Assembly: GCA_037893225.1 (NCBI GenBank)
Contig: JAZGUH010000112.1
Coordinates: forward strand, 868,001-932,000
From: Hippasteria phrygiana
Taxonomy: Eukaryota; Echinodermata; Asteroidea; Valvatida; Goniasteridae
Direction of reading: 5' to 3'
DNA: 64,000 bases
The notes beneath the pieces are model-generated. The model worked only from the letters and a program-made list of their open reading frames with translations. It was not told the origin of the DNA and did no database searches. Both the position numbers and the translations under genes were made by a program. Of the stretch, positions 62,960 to 64,000 are shown in pieces (position 1 is the first letter of the stretch; each line of letters starts with the position of its first letter).

Positions 62960-64000
62960 TGCTGGGGGAGGGGTAAGAAGGCCATGTACGCTTTAAAAAA
63001 AATTAATTAAAAATGATAATACCTATATACCTCCATGATAATACTCCTCCAAACAAAATACACATGTAGCAGCCCACATAGTTCTAATTCCTGCCGCTAT
63101 ACATGCATAAATACCCCCTCAAAGGTACTCCAGTTTCAACTGGTTTTTTTTATGAATCCACTGGGTACAACTGTTCAATTTACAGGATTTGTGTGCAATC
63201 TTGATCATCCTGCATGGTGTCCCAAGAAGTCTTTGAAAATAAAAATGCATTGCTTAAAAAACCTTGAAGACTGAACAGAGAAATCATAATTGTTTTTCCT
63301 TGTTAGTTTCTACTCTCTGGAATGGGGGACAGGGTCCACACAAAAAAAGAGTACTCTTTGTATGCTCAAGAAAATGACAAAAATGAACACCTCTAACAGG
63401 ATTAGCATTACAAAAAAGGAGGCAGCCTCGATGAAGGAAGCAGGCGGGGAAGAATATATTTCAGTTATTTAAGTGGTGTAGCAGCAGGGGGAAGATGGGG
63501 GTTGAACACCATATGACCCCCCCTCCCCCCCCCCAAAAAAAAAAAAACTCCTTTGCAATACAATTGGCATAATTTGGTCTAAATTGCGGTGAAAATTATC
63601 ATTTTCTAGCTGCCTACTATGAATAGAAATTACACCATTTTGGTAGACTATCGGATCGCTCGTTCAATGTCATTTGGTGATTTTCTTAAAACGTCCCCCG
63701 TAGTACGAATCAACGAGCCACAAAGTGGTCAATTAATCTTATTTACACTATAAATAAAAATTTCGAAAGGATGTCATTTCGACTTGAACTTCGCTTACAA
63801 GGAAATACAATTTAGCGAAATTGCTGGTAAAAAGAAAGTATCACCGATTTTTAAAGGGGAAATAGGGGTTCCGAAAAAAAATTGCCGATTTTAAAAACGA
63901 TATCGGCGATATCTCAATTTTTCGATTTTAAAAAACATGTAGCCGATTTTGATTTTTGTGCGGCGAATATCGCATCATCGCGATTTTATCGTCGTATCGC
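62960..64000. other. Expected NOP14 5' intron; no exon found
   Basis: About 1 kb with a C8/A13 run near 63518-63547 and GATTTT/CGAT-rich words from 63840 (for example CGATATCGGCGATATC) that may begin another hAT-like element cut by the window edge. The first NOP14 coding exon is not visible. Confidence 0.5.

Noticed and set aside
62190..63010. Overlapping 100-150-aa frames of LALCWPCAG, RRMA and HAPG type
   Set aside because: Products of 11-, 12- and 15-bp arrays inside a hAT-like element.

Overview
This window is animal nuclear DNA. It has spliced genes with canonical GT-AG introns, tRNA-derived SINEs, a LINE, and many families of short inverted-repeat transposons. The short words that recur (such as taggcctat and acatgtaca), a two-exon class C GPCR and a replication-type histone H2A fragment would fit a marine deuterostome invertebrate such as an echinoderm or hemichordate. 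That placement is a guess from sequence texture, not a demonstrated assignment.

Only two genes look intact. (1) A two-exon metabotropic-glutamate-receptor-like class C GPCR lies on the + strand (12936-14939 joined to 16122-16610, 830 aa). (2) The ribosome-biogenesis gene NOP14 lies on the - strand. Its 18 coding exons here run from 62182 down to 26038 (811 codons plus stop), and every exon junction agrees in phase. The N-terminal exon is probably beyond the right edge. About 34 kb of this 36-kb span is intron, largely made of transposons. The two genes are not functionally linked.

Layout. 1-12.9 kb: repeat-rich, with a broken histone H2A fragment (1.5-1.6 kb), a pile-up of adjacent or nested short DNA transposons (5.8-8.7 kb), and a decayed LINE on the - strand (9.4-11.4 kb). 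12.9-16.6 kb: the GPCR. 16.9-18.0 kb: a terminal-repeat-bounded cassette filled with TTACGA-like words. 18.9-20.1 kb: an internally deleted mariner with another element nested in it. 20.1-26.0 kb: intergenic, with one large inverted-repeat element. 26.0-62.2 kb: NOP14, whose introns hold SINEs, hAT-, piggyBac- and pogo-like non-autonomous elements, remnants of THAP- and SAP-encoding transposons, long hairpins and minisatellites. 62.2-64 kb: a hAT-like element with expanded arrays, then unassigned sequence.

The most unusual signal is a hAT-like family (ends CAGTGTTGTAG...CTACAACACTG, 8-bp target duplications) whose members have grown internal tandem arrays. One member (47138-47330) is compact and shows the seed units. 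Another (62286-62947) has arrays on both arms, with matching substitutions that preserve arm pairing. A second case is a homogeneous 15-bp array with 34 CACGTG E-boxes inside another repeat copy in a NOP14 intron; a paralogous copy of that repeat still shows a single seed-like unit. All long open frames across these arrays are artefacts of tandem repetition.
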